From Rhodococcus sp. OK302 (GTDB lineage: Bacteria > Actinomycetota > Actinomycetes > Mycobacteriales > Mycobacteriaceae): 64,000 nucleotides of DNA. Position numbers and translations under genes: made by a program. Below are positions 1 through 9,687 of the stretch, in pieces. Every line of letters begins with the position of its first letter. Position 1 is the stretch's first letter. Location of the stretch: assembly GCF_002245895.1 (NCBI RefSeq), contig NZ_NPJZ01000001.1, positions 5,554,501 through 5,618,500 on the forward strand. Direction: 5' to 3'. The notes beneath the pieces were generated by a model. That model worked only from the letters and a program-made list of their open reading frames with translations. It searched no databases and was not told where the DNA came from.

Positions 1-1
1 G

Positions 2-2452
2 TTCTCGGACACCATCGCGTCCAACATCGCGTTGGGTCGCAGCGACGCGTCCGACGACGACATCCGGGCCGCCGCGGCGATGGCGCATGCCGACGACTTC
101 ATCGAAGCGCTTCCCGACGGCTACGACACCGTCGTCGGTGAACGCGGTCTGACACTCTCCGGCGGCCAACGCCAACGCATCGCGCTTGCCCGAGCCCTCC
201 TGGTGAACCCCCGGATACTGGTCCTCGACGACGCCACCTCCGCCGTGGACGCCGCAACCGAGGCCGCGATCTTCGACGCCTTTCGAGCCCGTCGCCGACA
301 GACGACGCTGATCCTCGCGCACCGACGATCAACCCTCACACTCGCCGATCGGGTGGCAGTACTGGACGGCGGACGGATCATCGATTCGGGCACTGTGGAC
401 GAACTGGAATCCCGCTGCGCACTCTTTCGGACGCTGTTCTCGCCCCTCGGCGACACACCCGCGGACATCGACGGCAACGGCGCCCATCCCGAGCCTGAGA
501 AGAACCATCACGAACCCACTTCCGAGCAGTTATGGCCGTCGGTATCGAACTCCGGGAATTCGAGCGTCGAATCCCCTCTCGCAATCACGCCGTCGTTGCA
601 GGCTGCGGTCGATGCATTACCGCCGGCTCGGGAAGTTCCCACAATTGCAACCACGGGCCTGCGCGAATCCGATCCGGAGTTCTCCCTCCTACGCATCCTC
701 CGGCCCGTCCGCTGGATCCTCCTGGCAGTAGTCGTAGCTCTGACACTCGACTCGGCTGCAACCATCGCGTTCCCGTCGCTGGTCCGTTACGCAATCGACC
801 ACGGGGTGGTCACCGAAAACCCCTCGACACTTGCCATCGCAGCGGTGCTCGGCGCCTTGCTGGTGGCAGTGGACTGGGTGATTGTCGCCGTGATGACTGT
901 TCTGACCGCTCGTGCCGGTGAACGCGTTCTGTTCGGACTTCGCGTCCGCAGCTACGCACACCTTCAGAGACTCGGACTCGACTACTACGAACGCGAACTC
1001 TCCGGCCGCATCATGACGCGGATGACCACTGACGTCGACGCATTATCCACATTCATCCAAACCGGAATGTCGACGGCAATCGTGAGCGTCCTGACGGTCG
1101 GCGGTATCTCGATCGCGCTCCTGGTCACCGATGTGACTCTGGCGTTGGTCGCGCTGGCCGTGATTCCGCCGCTGATCGTCTCGACAGTGATCTTCCGCAA
1201 AATCTCCTCGGTGGCGTACACCCAATCTCGCGAGCGAATTTCCGTCGTCAATGCGGACTTCCAGGAGAACATCACGGGTTTGCGGGCATCCCAGGCCTAC
1301 CGACGCGAAGAGGGCGCGGCTCGACGATTCGCGGAACGGTCCGAAAGCTATCGCCGATCACGAATGCGCTCGCAACGTGCGATCTCGTTGTACTTCCCGT
1401 TCATCGCCTTCCTCTCGGACATTGCGCTTGCAGGAGTCGTCTTCGTCGGGGCCCGGCAGGTAGCCGACGGTTCGACGTCGGTCGGTGTGCTCATCGCATT
1501 CGTTCTGTATCTGGGTTTGCTGTTCGGACCCATCCAGCAGCTTTCACAGGTGTTCGACGGTTACCAGCAGGCTAACGTCGGATTGAAGCGAATCGGCGAT
1601 CTGCTCCGAACCCGGAGTTCCATCGAAACCGCCGACAGCAACAACCTCATCCCGCTGGAGGGACGCCTCCACGGTGACGTCCATCTGAGCGAGGTGGGCT
1701 TCCGGTACTCCGGCGCCGACGTCGACGCACTCACCGATGTCGAACTGCACATCCCCGCTGGGACGAGCGTCGCGCTCGTCGGTCGAACCGGCGCCGGAAA
1801 GTCCACCGTCGTCAAACTGCTGGCCCGGTTCTACGATCCGAGCAGCGGCTACGTCCGAGTCGACGGAACCGATATCCGGAACTTCCACCTCTCGCAGTTC
1901 CGCGGCCGACTGGGCGTCGTACCGCAAGAGGCTCATCTGTTCACCGGCACCGTTGCGGAAAACATCGCGTTCGGGAAGCCGGATGCCTCCCACGAACTCA
2001 TCGAGCAAGCGGCCCGGTCCGTCGGTGCGCTGCAATCGATCGCCGCAATGCGCGGCGGCATGAATCATCCGGTCGGGGAACGCGGGCAAGGACTGTCCGC
2101 GGGACAGCGCCAACTCATCGCACTGGCACGCGCCGAGTTGGTCGATCCAGACATTCTGCTGCTCGACGAAGCGACAGCCACACTCGATCCCGCGACCGAA
2201 CGGATGGTTCTCGAGGCAAGCCGGTCGGTCACCCGAAAACGGACCTCGGTCGTCGTTGCACATCGCCTGGCGACGGCTGCCCGTGCCGACCTGATTGTCG
2301 TAGTTGACCGGGGACGTATCGTTGAATGCGGCCCGCACGCGCGCCTGCGGTATGCCGGTGGTCACTACTCGCGACTCTGGGATGCATCGCAGGCACGCGA
2401 AGGGAATAATCTGTCAGCGAGAACTGTCATCGAAGGAAACCCCGTCGTGTGA
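2..2452 (+). CDS. Fused ABC exporter, C-terminal part (NBD1-TMD2-NBD2), 5' truncated
   Basis: The frame is open from base 2, so the gene starts upstream of the window; 816 residues are visible. The visible part begins in the Q-loop region of a first nucleotide-binding domain, followed by signature [16 protein letters not shown] and Walker B ILVLDDATSAVD. A hydrophilic linker (about residues 150-225) leads into a six-helix exporter membrane domain (about 230-510). A second ATPase domain follows, with Walker A GRTGAGKST (about 592), signature LSAGQRQLIALARAEL (about 698) and Walker B ILLLDEATATLD. One chain therefore carries both halves of a type IV (MsbA/LmrA-like) exporter. The first Walker B has Asp-Asp where Asp-Glu is usual, so site 1 lacks the catalytic Glu and is probably degenerate, as in many heterodimeric exporters. 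The substrate cannot be told. It ends 175 bp before kgd. Confidence 0.9.
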   Translation, partial: FSDTIASNIALGRSDASDDDIRAAAAMAHADDFIEALPDGYDTVVGERGLTLSGGQRQRIALARALLVNPRILVLDDATSAVDAATEAAIFDAFRARRRQTTLILAHRRSTLTLADRVAVLDGGRIIDSGTVDELESRCALFRTLFSPLGDTPADIDGNGAHPEPEKNHHEPTSEQLWPSVSNSGNSSVESPLAITPSLQAAVDALPPAREVPTIATTGLRESDPEFSLLRILRPVRWILLAVVVALTLDSAATIAFPSLVRYAIDHGVVTENPSTLAIAAVLGALLVAVDWVIVAVMTVLTARAGERVLFGLRVRSYAHLQRLGLDYYERELSGRIMTRMTTDVDALSTFIQTGMSTAIVSVLTVGGISIALLVTDVTLALVALAVIPPLIVSTVIFRKISSVAYTQSRERISVVNADFQENITGLRASQAYRREEGAARRFAERSESYRRSRMRSQRAISLYFPFIAFLSDIALAGVVFVGARQVADGSTSVGVLIAFVLYLGLLFGPIQQLSQVFDGYQQANVGLKRIGDLLRTRSSIETADSNNLIPLEGRLHGDVHLSEVGFRYSGADVDALTDVELHIPAGTSVALVGRTGAGKSTVVKLLARFYDPSSGYVRVDGTDIRNFHLSQFRGRLGVVPQEAHLFTGTVAENIAFGKPDASHELIEQAARSVGALQSIAAMRGGMNHPVGERGQGLSAGQRQLIALARAELVDPDILLLDEATATLDPATERMVLEASRSVTRKRTSVVVAHRLATAARADLIVVVDRGRIVECGPHARLRYAGGHYSRLWDASQAREGNNLSARTVIEGNPVV

Positions 2453-2511
2453 CAGTGAAGAGCAGATTTGTACGCCGAGAGGCGATGTGTGATCGCAAAA
2501 TTGCACATCTC

Positions 2512-2527
2512 CGTGAGTCAGATCACA
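2512..2527. promoter_or_regulatory. CRP/GlxR-like operator upstream of kgd
   Basis: The sequence CGTGAGTCAGATCACA fits the actinobacterial CRP/GlxR pattern GTGA-N6-TCAC exactly in both half-sites. It lies about 100 bp upstream of the kgd GTG. A TTGTCA hexamer (2549-2554) and AT-rich TGTATA/TATATA (2574-2581) follow, but no -35/-10 pair has ideal spacing. GlxR-type control of TCA-cycle genes is known in Corynebacterium; control here is inferred. Confidence 0.45.
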
Positions 2528-2627
2528 AATCGTGTGCCGGACATTTGCTTGTCACACGCTCGGGCTAATCTCATGTATATAGGCGCTCTGATCGGGTACC
2601 GAAATAGAAACGAGGCGAACACCTGCC

Positions 2628-5600
2628 GTGAGCAGCAGTTCTACATCCCAATTCGGACAGAACCAGTGGCTGGTTGACGAGATGTACCAACGCTTCCAGG
2701 ACGATCCGTCGTCCGTGGATCCCAGTTGGCACGAATTCTTGACCGATTACTCGCCGGAGTCGGCGAATCCGGGTAGTGGAACGGCTGGAGGTGGAAACGG
2801 GACTGCCACAAACGGCAACGCGGCTGCACCCGCAGCTACGCTCGCTCCGCCGGCTGCTCCGAAATCCGCCCCGCCCGTCCCCCCGGCTCCGCCGAAGGCC
2901 GCGGCACCCGCGGCTCCTGCCCCCAAGGCAGCCGCACCCGCAGCCCCGGCCAAGGCTGCACCGGCCGCCCCGGTCAAGGCTGCACCGGCCGCCCCGGTCA
3001 AGGCTGCAACGGCCGCCCCGGTCAAGGCTGCACCGGCTGGTGGCGAAGAGTCCAAGGTTCTTCGCGGCGCAGCAGCAGCCGTCGTCAAGAACATGTCGGC
3101 GTCGCTCGAGATTCCGACGGCAACCAGCGTTCGTGCCATCCCCGCGAAGCTGATGTTCGACAACCGCATCGTCATCAACAACCACCTCGCGCGCACACGC
3201 GGCGGCAAGATCTCGTTCACCCACCTGCTGGGTTACGCGATCATCCAGGCCGTCAACGCCTTCCCGAACATGAACCGGCACTTCGCCGAGATCAACGGCA
3301 AGCCGAACGCGATCACACCCGAGCACACCAATCTCGGGCTCGCCATCGACCTTCCCGGCAAGGACGGCAGCCGCTCACTCGTAGTTGCTGCCATCCGCAA
3401 CACCGAGTCGATGAACTTCGTGCAGTTCCACGCCGCGTACGAGGACGTCGTCCGCCGTGCACGTGAAGGCAAGCTCACCGGCGAAGACTTCACCGGTGTC
3501 ACCATCTCACTGACCAACCCGGGCGGAATCGGAACGGTTCACTCCGTGCCGCGTCTGATGAAGGGTCAGGGCGCCATCATCGGTGCCGGCGCGATGGAAT
3601 ACCCCGCAGAATTCCAGGGTTCCAGCGACGAGAAGCTCGCCGAGATGGGCGTCGGCAAGCTCATGACGCTCACGTCGACCTACGATCACCGCATCATCCA
3701 GGGTGCCGAGTCGGGCGATTTCCTTCGCACGATCCACAACCTGCTGATCAGCGACGAGTTCTACGACGAGATCTTCCACGCGTTGAACAACCCGTACGAG
3801 CCGGTTCGTTGGCGCAAGGACGTGCCGGAAGGTGCAGTCGACAAGAACACCCGTGTTCTCGAGCTGATTGCCGCCTACCGCGACCGCGGTCACCTCATGG
3901 CAGACACGGACCCCTTGCAGTTCGTCAAGGACAAGTTCCGCAGCCACCCCGACCTCGACGTCATCAGCCACGGCCTGACGCTCTGGGACCTTGATCGTGA
4001 GTTCAAGGTCGGTGGCTTCCACGGCAAAGACAAGATGAAGCTGCGCGACGTGCTCAGCGTGCTGCGCGACGCGTACTGCCGCCACATCGGTGTCGAGTAC
4101 ACACACATTCTCGAGACGGATCAGCGCCAGTGGATCCAGGACCGCGTCGAGGCTCGTCACGCCAAGCCGACCGTTGCTCAGCAGAAGTACATCCTGAGCA
4201 AGCTCAACGCCGCCGAGGCTTTCGAGACGTTCCTTCAGACCAAGTACGTCGGCCAGAAGCGCTTCTCACTCGAGGGCGCCGAGACCGTCATTCCGATGAT
4301 GGACGCCGTGATCGACCAGGCTGCCGAGCATCAGCTCGACGAGGTCGTCATCGGCATGCCGCACCGCGGCCGCCTGAACGTTCTGGCGAACATCGTCGGC
4401 AAGCCGTACTCGAAGATCTTCACCGAGTTCGAGGGCAACATGAACCCGGCTGCCGCTCACGGCTCCGGCGACGTGAAGTACCACCTCGGTGCAAGCGGAA
4501 CGTACATCCAGATGTTCGGCGACAACGACATTGCAGTGTCGTTGACGGCCAACCCGTCGCACCTCGAGGCCGTCGACCCGGTTCTCGAAGGCCTGGTTCG
4601 CGCCAAGCAGGACATCCTCGACAAGGGCGAAGAGGGCTTCACCGTTCTCCCGCTCATGCTTCACGGTGACGCGGCATTCGCTGGTCAGGGTGTTGTTGCC
4701 GAGACTCTCAACCTGTCGCTGCTGCGCGGATACCGCACCGGCGGCACCGTCCACATCGTCGTGAACAACCAGGTCGGCTTCACCACCGCGCCTGAACATT
4801 CACGTTCGTCCGAGTACTGCACGGACGTCGCGAAGATGATCGCTTCGCCGATCTTCCACGTCAACGGCGACGACCCCGAAGCGTGTGTCTGGGTTGCTCA
4901 GATGGCTGTCGACTTCCGTGAGAAGTTCGGCAAGGACGTTGTCATCGACCTCATCTGCTACCGCCGTCGTGGACACAACGAGGGCGACGACCCCTCGATG
5001 ACTCAGCCGGCGATGTACGACGTCATCGACACCAAGCGCAGCGTTCGTAAGAGCTACACCGAGTCCCTCATCGGCCGCGGTGACATCTCGCTCAAGGAAG
5101 CCGAAGACGCACTCCGCGACTACCAGGGCCAGCTCGAGCGGGTCTTCAACGAGGTTCGTGAGCTCGAGAAGTTCCAGCCCGAACCGTCGGAGTCCGTCGA
5201 ACTCGACCAGACTCCCCCGGCTCGCCTCACCACGGCTGTCGCTCCCGAGGTTCTCGCACGCATCGGCGACGCGTTTGTCAACGTTCCGGAGGGCTTCACC
5301 ACCCACCCGCGTGTCAAGCCTGTTGCAGAAAAGCGTCGCGAGATGTCCCGCGAGGGTCATGTCGACTGGGCGTTCGCCGAACTGCTCGCATTCGGCTCGT
5401 TGGCCGAACAGGGCGCACTGATCCGTCTTGCGGGTCAGGACTCCAAGCGTGGCACCTTCACGCAGCGTCACGCCGTGCTCATCGACCGTAAGAACGGCAA
5501 CGAGTACAGCCCGATCGCCGAGATCGCAGCCAACGCCGACAACGGCGGCAAGTTCATGGTCTACGACTCCGCTCTCACCGAGTACGCAGGCCTGGGCTTC

Positions 5601-6419
5601 GAGTACGGCTACTCCGTCGGCAATCCGGATGCACTCGTGCTCTGGGAAGCGCAGTTCGGTGACTTCGTCAACGGCGCTCAGACCATCATCGACGAGTTCA
5701 TCAGCTCGGGTGAAGCCAAGTGGGGCCAGCTCTCCGACGTCGTGCTGCTGCTGCCGCACGGCCACGAAGGCCAGGGCCCGGACCACACGTCCGGTCGTAT
5801 CGAGCGTTTCCTTCAGCTGTGCGCCGAGGGCTCGATGACGGTTGCCGTTCCGTCCACGCCGGCAAGCTACTTCCACTTGCTGCGTCGCCATCACCTGGAC
5901 GGCATCCGTCGTCCGCTGGTGGTCTTCACCCCCAAGTCGATGCTGCGCAACAAGGCTGCAGTCAGCAACATCGAAGACTTCACGACGGGCAAGTTCCGTT
6001 CGGTCTTCGAAGAGCCCAACATCGAGAGCGGCGAAGAGTCACGCGATCCGGTCAAGCGCGTTCTGATGGTCAGCGGCAAGCTGTACTGGGAACTGCTGGC
6101 CAAGAAGCACAAGGACAACCGCAACGACGTCGCGATCGTGCGCGTCGAGCAGCTGTACCCGGTGCCGAAGCGTCGTCTGAAGGAAACTCTGGACCGCTAC
6201 CCGAACGCGACCGAGTTCCGCTGGGTCCAGGAAGAGCCGGCCAACCAGGGTGCCTGGCCGTTCCTCGGCCTGGCACTGCCGGAGATGCTGCCTGATACCT
6301 TGAGCGGCATCAAGCGCATTTCGCGTCGTTCGATGTCGGCGCCTTCCTCGGGTTCGAGCAAGGTGCACGCCGTTGAGCAGCAGGAAATCCTCGACGAGGC
6401 GTTCTTGCCGACCAACTGA
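2628..6419 (+). CDS. kgd: Multifunctional 2-oxoglutarate metabolism enzyme (E2-like plus E1 / decarboxylase)
   Basis: This 1263-residue protein has the mycobacterial Kgd architecture. A short N-terminal segment with [10 protein letters not shown] is followed by an Ala/Pro/Lys-rich linker (about residues 45-140), a truncated succinyltransferase (E2 catalytic) domain (about 150-390), and a thiamine-diphosphate E1 domain filling the rest. The E2 part shows the [13 protein letters not shown] active-site region; the E1 part shows [23 protein letters not shown] and [13 protein letters not shown]. In the family it converts 2-oxoglutarate to succinyl-CoA with DLAT-type partners, to succinic semialdehyde, or to 2-hydroxy-3-oxoadipate, and is inhibited by the FHA protein GarA. 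The start is GTG with a weak GAGG about 12 nt upstream, and [15 protein letters not shown] matches the family N terminus. It is monocistronic, between a probable CRP/GlxR site and a strong terminator. Confidence 0.97.
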   Translation: MSSSSTSQFGQNQWLVDEMYQRFQDDPSSVDPSWHEFLTDYSPESANPGSGTAGGGNGTATNGNAAAPAATLAPPAAPKSAPPVPPAPPKAAAPAAPAPKAAAPAAPAKAAPAAPVKAAPAAPVKAATAAPVKAAPAGGEESKVLRGAAAAVVKNMSASLEIPTATSVRAIPAKLMFDNRIVINNHLARTRGGKISFTHLLGYAIIQAVNAFPNMNRHFAEINGKPNAITPEHTNLGLAIDLPGKDGSRSLVVAAIRNTESMNFVQFHAAYEDVVRRAREGKLTGEDFTGVTISLTNPGGIGTVHSVPRLMKGQGAIIGAGAMEYPAEFQGSSDEKLAEMGVGKLMTLTSTYDHRIIQGAESGDFLRTIHNLLISDEFYDEIFHALNNPYEPVRWRKDVPEGAVDKNTRVLELIAAYRDRGHLMADTDPLQFVKDKFRSHPDLDVISHGLTLWDLDREFKVGGFHGKDKMKLRDVLSVLRDAYCRHIGVEYTHILETDQRQWIQDRVEARHAKPTVAQQKYILSKLNAAEAFETFLQTKYVGQKRFSLEGAETVIPMMDAVIDQAAEHQLDEVVIGMPHRGRLNVLANIVGKPYSKIFTEFEGNMNPAAAHGSGDVKYHLGASGTYIQMFGDNDIAVSLTANPSHLEAVDPVLEGLVRAKQDILDKGEEGFTVLPLMLHGDAAFAGQGVVAETLNLSLLRGYRTGGTVHIVVNNQVGFTTAPEHSRSSEYCTDVAKMIASPIFHVNGDDPEACVWVAQMAVDFREKFGKDVVIDLICYRRRGHNEGDDPSMTQPAMYDVIDTKRSVRKSYTESLIGRGDISLKEAEDALRDYQGQLERVFNEVRELEKFQPEPSESVELDQTPPARLTTAVAPEVLARIGDAFVNVPEGFTTHPRVKPVAEKRREMSREGHVDWAFAELLAFGSLAEQGALIRLAGQDSKRGTFTQRHAVLIDRKNGNEYSPIAEIAANADNGGKFMVYDSALTEYAGLGFEYGYSVGNPDALVLWEAQFGDFVNGAQTIIDEFISSGEAKWGQLSDVVLLLPHGHEGQGPDHTSGRIERFLQLCAEGSMTVAVPSTPASYFHLLRRHHLDGIRRPLVVFTPKSMLRNKAAVSNIEDFTTGKFRSVFEEPNIESGEESRDPVKRVLMVSGKLYWELLAKKHKDNRNDVAIVRVEQLYPVPKRRLKETLDRYPNATEFRWVQEEPANQGAWPFLGLALPEMLPDTLSGIKRISRRSMSAPSSGSSKVHAVEQQEILDEAFLPTN
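2951..3037 (+). repeat. 24-bp tandem repeat in the kgd linker
   Basis: Copies of a 24-bp unit starting CAAGGCTGCA begin at 2951, 2975, 2999 and 3023, about 3.6 copies with near-identical sequence. Each unit encodes eight residues of the form KAAPAAPV. The array sits in the flexible Ala/Pro/Lys linker before the E2-like domain, like the mobile linkers of acyltransferases. Confidence 0.85.
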
Positions 6420-6430
6420 TTTCTCTGCAA

Positions 6431-6480
6431 GAAAAGGCCGGGCCCCACATTCCGAGAGGAGTGTGGGGCCCGGCCTTTTC
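6431..6480 (+). terminator. Intrinsic terminator after kgd
   Basis: Arms 6431-6450 and 6461-6480 form a 20-bp stem with a single G-T wobble at the loop end and a 10-nt loop. The stem is GC-rich and closes with AAAA/TTTT, so it can act in both directions. It also serves the convergent tetR gene. Confidence 0.92.
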
Positions 6481-6507
6481 TGTCACTACGTCAGGTTGTG
6501 CGCTGTG

Positions 6508-7137
6508 TCAGGTTGCACTCAGAGGAAGGTGATCCGCCACGGCAGTGAATCCGAGGGCAGCTCCGGCGAGTGCGGGTAGTGCTTGAACTGTGAGTTCGAT
6601 GAGTTCTTCACGGGTGATGACGGGCGCCCGGAGCCAGCTGATGGTCGCCTCTTCCACGAAGGCTATCCAGCCGCGCACGGCAAGCTCCACTTGTGGGGTG
6701 CTGGTCAGTCCGATCTTGGGCAACTGTTCGAGTGTGCGCGCTGCCATGACGTCGCGGGTCTGCTCGAACACCTCACGCATCTGGGGGTCGCCGCTGGCAG
6801 TCCCCCGCAGCAACGAGACGTAGGTGTTTCGGTTCTCACTCACGTAGTCGACGTACGACGCCAGGACTGATCTCAGTGTCGTGATCGGATTGTCGGACGC
6901 AGTGGGCTCGGTTCGGCTCAGCATCTGCCCGCTGGTGTGCCGAACGATCGCCAGATGAAACTCGCTTTTCGACGCGAAGTAGTGGAACAGCAGGCCCCGG
7001 GAGACACCGGCCTGATCGGCAATATCTTCGACGGATATCTGTTCTAGTGGTCGCTGTGCCAACATACGAGCGCCGAGGTCGATCAGTTGAGCTCGGCGCT
7101 CATCGGGGCTCAGTCGCGTGCGCTTGGCTGCGTCCAT
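6508..7137 (-). CDS. TetR/AcrR family transcriptional regulator
   Basis: This 209-residue protein has an N-terminal TetR helix-turn-helix (about residues 10-60; ISVEDIADQAGVSRGLLFHYFASKSEF) and a variable ligand-binding C-terminal domain. It is divergent from the monooxygenase operon at 7209. A perfect 19-bp palindrome in the 71-bp gap overlaps that operon's -35 element, so it most likely represses the operon and possibly itself. The start has no Shine-Dalgarno; instead TAGTCT lies 7 nt before the ATG, so the mRNA is probably leaderless. The inducer is unknown. The mycobacterial mymA-type locus is controlled by an AraC-type regulator (VirS), so the control here differs. Confidence 0.92.
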   Translation of the reverse strand: MDAAKRTRLSPDERRAQLIDLGARMLAQRPLEQISVEDIADQAGVSRGLLFHYFASKSEFHLAIVRHTSGQMLSRTEPTASDNPITTLRSVLASYVDYVSENRNTYVSLLRGTASGDPQMREVFEQTRDVMAARTLEQLPKIGLTSTPQVELAVRGWIAFVEEATISWLRAPVITREELIELTVQALPALAGAALGFTAVADHLPLSAT

Positions 7138-7144
7138 GATTGAC

Positions 7145-7150
7145 AGACTA
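7145..7150 (-). promoter_or_regulatory. -10 element of leaderless tetR promoter
   Basis: TAGTCT reads on the minus strand 7 nt before the tetR ATG, giving a transcript that begins at or next to the start codon. No clear -35 is seen at the right spacing. Confidence 0.5.
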
Positions 7151-7159
7151 CTGAATACT

Positions 7160-7178
7160 GGTCAATAAGCTATTGACC
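7160..7178. promoter_or_regulatory. TetR operator (perfect palindrome)
   Basis: Arms GGTCAATA (7160-7167) and TATTGACC (7171-7178) are perfect inverted repeats around AGC. The right arm contains the -35 of the monooxygenase promoter. A further half-site-like TCAATA lies at 7184-7189. Position and symmetry fit a TetR dimer site. Confidence 0.8.
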
Positions 7179-7201
7179 GTTCCTCAATAAGGGCCTATCG
7201 T
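7173..7201 (+). promoter_or_regulatory. Promoter of the monooxygenase operon
   Basis: -35 TTGACC (7173-7178), a 17-bp spacer and -10 TATCGT (7196-7201) form a near-consensus housekeeping promoter. The ATG at 7209 is only 7 nt past the -10, so the mRNA should be leaderless or nearly so. Confidence 0.75.
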
Positions 7202-7208
7202 TCCCTAC

Positions 7209-8786
7209 ATGAGTCTCCCAGTTACAGATACTTCAGCATCTGCCGCGGACACGCGCTACGTCAACACACTGATCATCGGCAGCGGTTTCGCAGGCCTCGG
7301 TGCGGCGATCAAACTGGCCCAGGCCGGCATCACCGATTACGTCGTCGTCGAGCGCGGCAGCGATGTCGGCGGTACCTGGCGCGACAACAGCTATCCCGGG
7401 GCAGCCTGCGATGTGCCCTCGCATCTGTACTCCTACTCGTTTGCGCTCAATCCCGAGTGGACGCGCTCCTTCTCCACCCAGCCCGAGATCTACAAGTACA
7501 TCCAATCCGTAGCCAACCGCTACAAGGTATTGGACAAGCACATTTTCGACTGCGACGTAGTCTCGGCCCGTTGGGACGAAGCATCGTCGCAGTGGCACGT
7601 CAGTACCACCAAGGGTGAGTTCGTCGCCAAGATTGTCGTCTCAGCCGTCGGCGCACTGTGTGAGCCGTCCCTGCCGGACATCAAGGGCATCGAAGGATTC
7701 AAGGGCGAGATCTTCCATTCCTCGCGGTGGAACCACGACGCCGATCTGACCGGCAAGCGCGTCGCCGTCATCGGCACGGGCGCGTCGGCAATCCAGATCG
7801 TGCCGGCAATCGGCAAGAAGGTCTCCCGTCTCGACGTGTACCAGCGCACCGCGCCGTGGATCCTGCCTCGTGCAGACCGCGAGTACACCAAGCTCGAGCA
7901 CCTAGCTTTCAAGTACGTCCCCGGATTCCAGAAGCTGTGCCGCACGGGCATCTACTGGATGCGTGAGACGCAGGTTGTCGGACTCGCGAAAGCGCCGGTT
8001 TTCATGAAGCCTCTGCAGTTTGCTGCCGAGCGTCACCTCAAGGCCCAGATCAAGGACAAGGCGCTTCGCAAGAAGGTCACGCCCAACTTCCAGATCGGCT
8101 GCAAGCGCATGCTGATCTCCAACAACTACTTCCCGACTCTCGCCCAGGACAACGTCGATCTGGTGACCGAAGGCATCGAGGAAGTCACCGCCAACGGCAT
8201 CGTGTCCAAAACGGGCACCACCCGTGAGATCGACGCGATCGTCGTGGCCACCGGCTTCCACGTCACCGACTCCCCCACCTTCGCCGGAATCTTCGGCAAG
8301 GACGGACGTTCGCTCGCCGAGGTCTTCGACGAGACCGGCATGCAGGGCTACAAGGGTGCCGCGGTTGCAAACTTCCCCAACATGTTCTTCCTCGTGGGCC
8401 CCAACACCGGCCTCGGCCACTCGTCCATGGTCTTCATGATCGAGTCACAGATCAATTACCTCGTCGACGCCATCGCCACCATCGACAAGTACGACATCGG
8501 CACCGTCGAGGTTCGCAAGGACAAGCAGGACAAGTACAACAAGGACCTGCAGGCTGCGATGTCCAAGAGCGTCTGGAGCAACGGCGGCTGCGCCAGCTGG
8601 TACATGGACAAGCATGGCAACAACACCACACTGTGGCCAGGCTTCACGTTCCAGTTCCGCAAGGCCACACAGTATTTCGACCTGGCGGCGTACCGTAGTG
8701 TCAGCACCTCGGACCTTCCGGCGGCCACCGGAACCACCATCACCTCCACGATCGACCTCGACGACGAGAAGGCAGTAGTACAGTGA
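7209..8786 (+). CDS. Flavin-dependent Baeyer-Villiger-type monooxygenase (MymA/EthA-like)
   Basis: This 525-residue protein has an FAD Rossmann motif (IIGSGFAGLG, about residues 22-31), the GGTWRDNSYPGAACDVPSH segment typical of Baeyer-Villiger enzymes, and an NADPH Rossmann motif (VIGTGASAIQ, about 186). The fingerprint FKGEIFHSSRW fits F-x-G-x3-H-x3-W. The family oxygenates ketones to esters, or heteroatoms, using NADPH and O2. It leads an operon with an SDR (4-bp overlap) and an HSL-type esterase. That trio suggests alcohol to ketone (SDR), ketone to ester (monooxygenase), and ester cleavage (esterase). The same three families occur in the M. tuberculosis mymA locus (mymA, lipR, sadH). The substrate is unknown. 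Confidence 0.92.
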   Translation: MSLPVTDTSASAADTRYVNTLIIGSGFAGLGAAIKLAQAGITDYVVVERGSDVGGTWRDNSYPGAACDVPSHLYSYSFALNPEWTRSFSTQPEIYKYIQSVANRYKVLDKHIFDCDVVSARWDEASSQWHVSTTKGEFVAKIVVSAVGALCEPSLPDIKGIEGFKGEIFHSSRWNHDADLTGKRVAVIGTGASAIQIVPAIGKKVSRLDVYQRTAPWILPRADREYTKLEHLAFKYVPGFQKLCRTGIYWMRETQVVGLAKAPVFMKPLQFAAERHLKAQIKDKALRKKVTPNFQIGCKRMLISNNYFPTLAQDNVDLVTEGIEEVTANGIVSKTGTTREIDAIVVATGFHVTDSPTFAGIFGKDGRSLAEVFDETGMQGYKGAAVANFPNMFFLVGPNTGLGHSSMVFMIESQINYLVDAIATIDKYDIGTVEVRKDKQDKYNKDLQAAMSKSVWSNGGCASWYMDKHGNNTTLWPGFTFQFRKATQYFDLAAYRSVSTSDLPAATGTTITSTIDLDDEKAVVQ

Positions 8787-9613
8787 GCGAATTTGTTGGC
8801 AAGGTTGTAGTCATCACCGGAGCAGGCTCGGGAATCGGCCGCGCACTCGCACTCAATCTGGCCGGCCAAGGTGCAAAATTGGCGATCTCCGACGTCGACG
8901 TAGTCGGCCTCGCCGAGACAGCTCGACTGGTGGAAGCCATTGGCGCAGAGGTCAAGTCCGATCACCTTGATGTCACTCAACGCGAAGCGGTCTTAGCCTA
9001 TGCCGACGCGGTTGTCGCTCACTACGGCAAGGTCAACCAGATCTACAACAACGCGGGCATCGCTTACCATGGCACCTTCGAAAAGTCGGAATTCAAGGAC
9101 TTCGAGCGGGTCATCGACGTCGACTTCTGGGGAGTTGTCAACGGCACCAAAGCATTCCTGCCGCACATCATCGCTTCGGGCGACGGTCATATCGTCAATG
9201 TGTCCAGCTTGTTCGGAATCCTGTCGATGCCGGGCCAAAGCGCCTACAACGCAGCCAAGTTCGCGGTACGCGGCTTCACCGAGTCGCTCCGTCAGGAAAT
9301 GCTGATCGCGAAGCATCCGGTCAAGGTGACGTGTGTGCATCCCGGTGGAATCAAGACCGCCATTGCCCGCAACGCTACTGCGGGCCCCGGCGAAGATCTC
9401 GCTGCGTTCTCCGAATTCTTCGACCGTAAGCTCGCGCGAACCACCCCGGAAGACGCTGCCAAGACCATCGTCAATGGTGTCCGCAAGAGCAAGGCACGGG
9501 TCTTGATCGGCATGGACGCAATTGCGCTCGATGCCTGGGTACGGCTCATGGGTTCGGGTTACCAGCGCATCGTCGCCCTTGTGGCCGGCCGCGTGATGCC
9601 CAAGTCCAGCTAG
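8783..9613 (+). CDS. Short-chain dehydrogenase/reductase (SadH-like)
   Basis: This 276-residue classical SDR has the cofactor motif TGAGSGIG (about residues 13-20), NNAG (about 90) and the catalytic Ser/Tyr-x3-Lys set (SS near 141-142, YNAAK near 155). It starts with a GTG overlapping the monooxygenase stop by 4 bp, so the two are translationally coupled. It probably interconverts an alcohol and a ketone for the neighbouring monooxygenase. C-terminal hydrophobicity (about 255-270) may give membrane association, as in SadH-type proteins. Confidence 0.92.
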   Translation: MSEFVGKVVVITGAGSGIGRALALNLAGQGAKLAISDVDVVGLAETARLVEAIGAEVKSDHLDVTQREAVLAYADAVVAHYGKVNQIYNNAGIAYHGTFEKSEFKDFERVIDVDFWGVVNGTKAFLPHIIASGDGHIVNVSSLFGILSMPGQSAYNAAKFAVRGFTESLRQEMLIAKHPVKVTCVHPGGIKTAIARNATAGPGEDLAAFSEFFDRKLARTTPEDAAKTIVNGVRKSKARVLIGMDAIALDAWVRLMGSGYQRIVALVAGRVMPKSS

Positions 9614-9642
9614 AACTTTCACAGAAAACAGGAGCCCTGCCG

Positions 9643-9687
9643 GTGAGCACGTTCACTCTTCCGCTGCCCGTAGTCGCATTTTGCTGA
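9643..9687 (+). other. Likely native esterase start, separated from its ORF by a frameshift
   Basis: A GTG at 9643 has a good Shine-Dalgarno (AGGAG, about 8 nt upstream) and reads STFTLPLPVVAFC before TGA at 9685-9687. The esterase body lies one frame away. One extra base near 9674-9676 would join them as ...PLPVV-RILLKPYFRLAF, a plausible continuous N terminus. Either a true one-base deletion or a sequencing error is likely. Confidence 0.6.

Noticed and set aside
4800..5894. 364-codon open frame antisense to kgd
   Set aside because: Shadow of the kgd reading frame; composition is that of a reverse-strand GC3 artefact.
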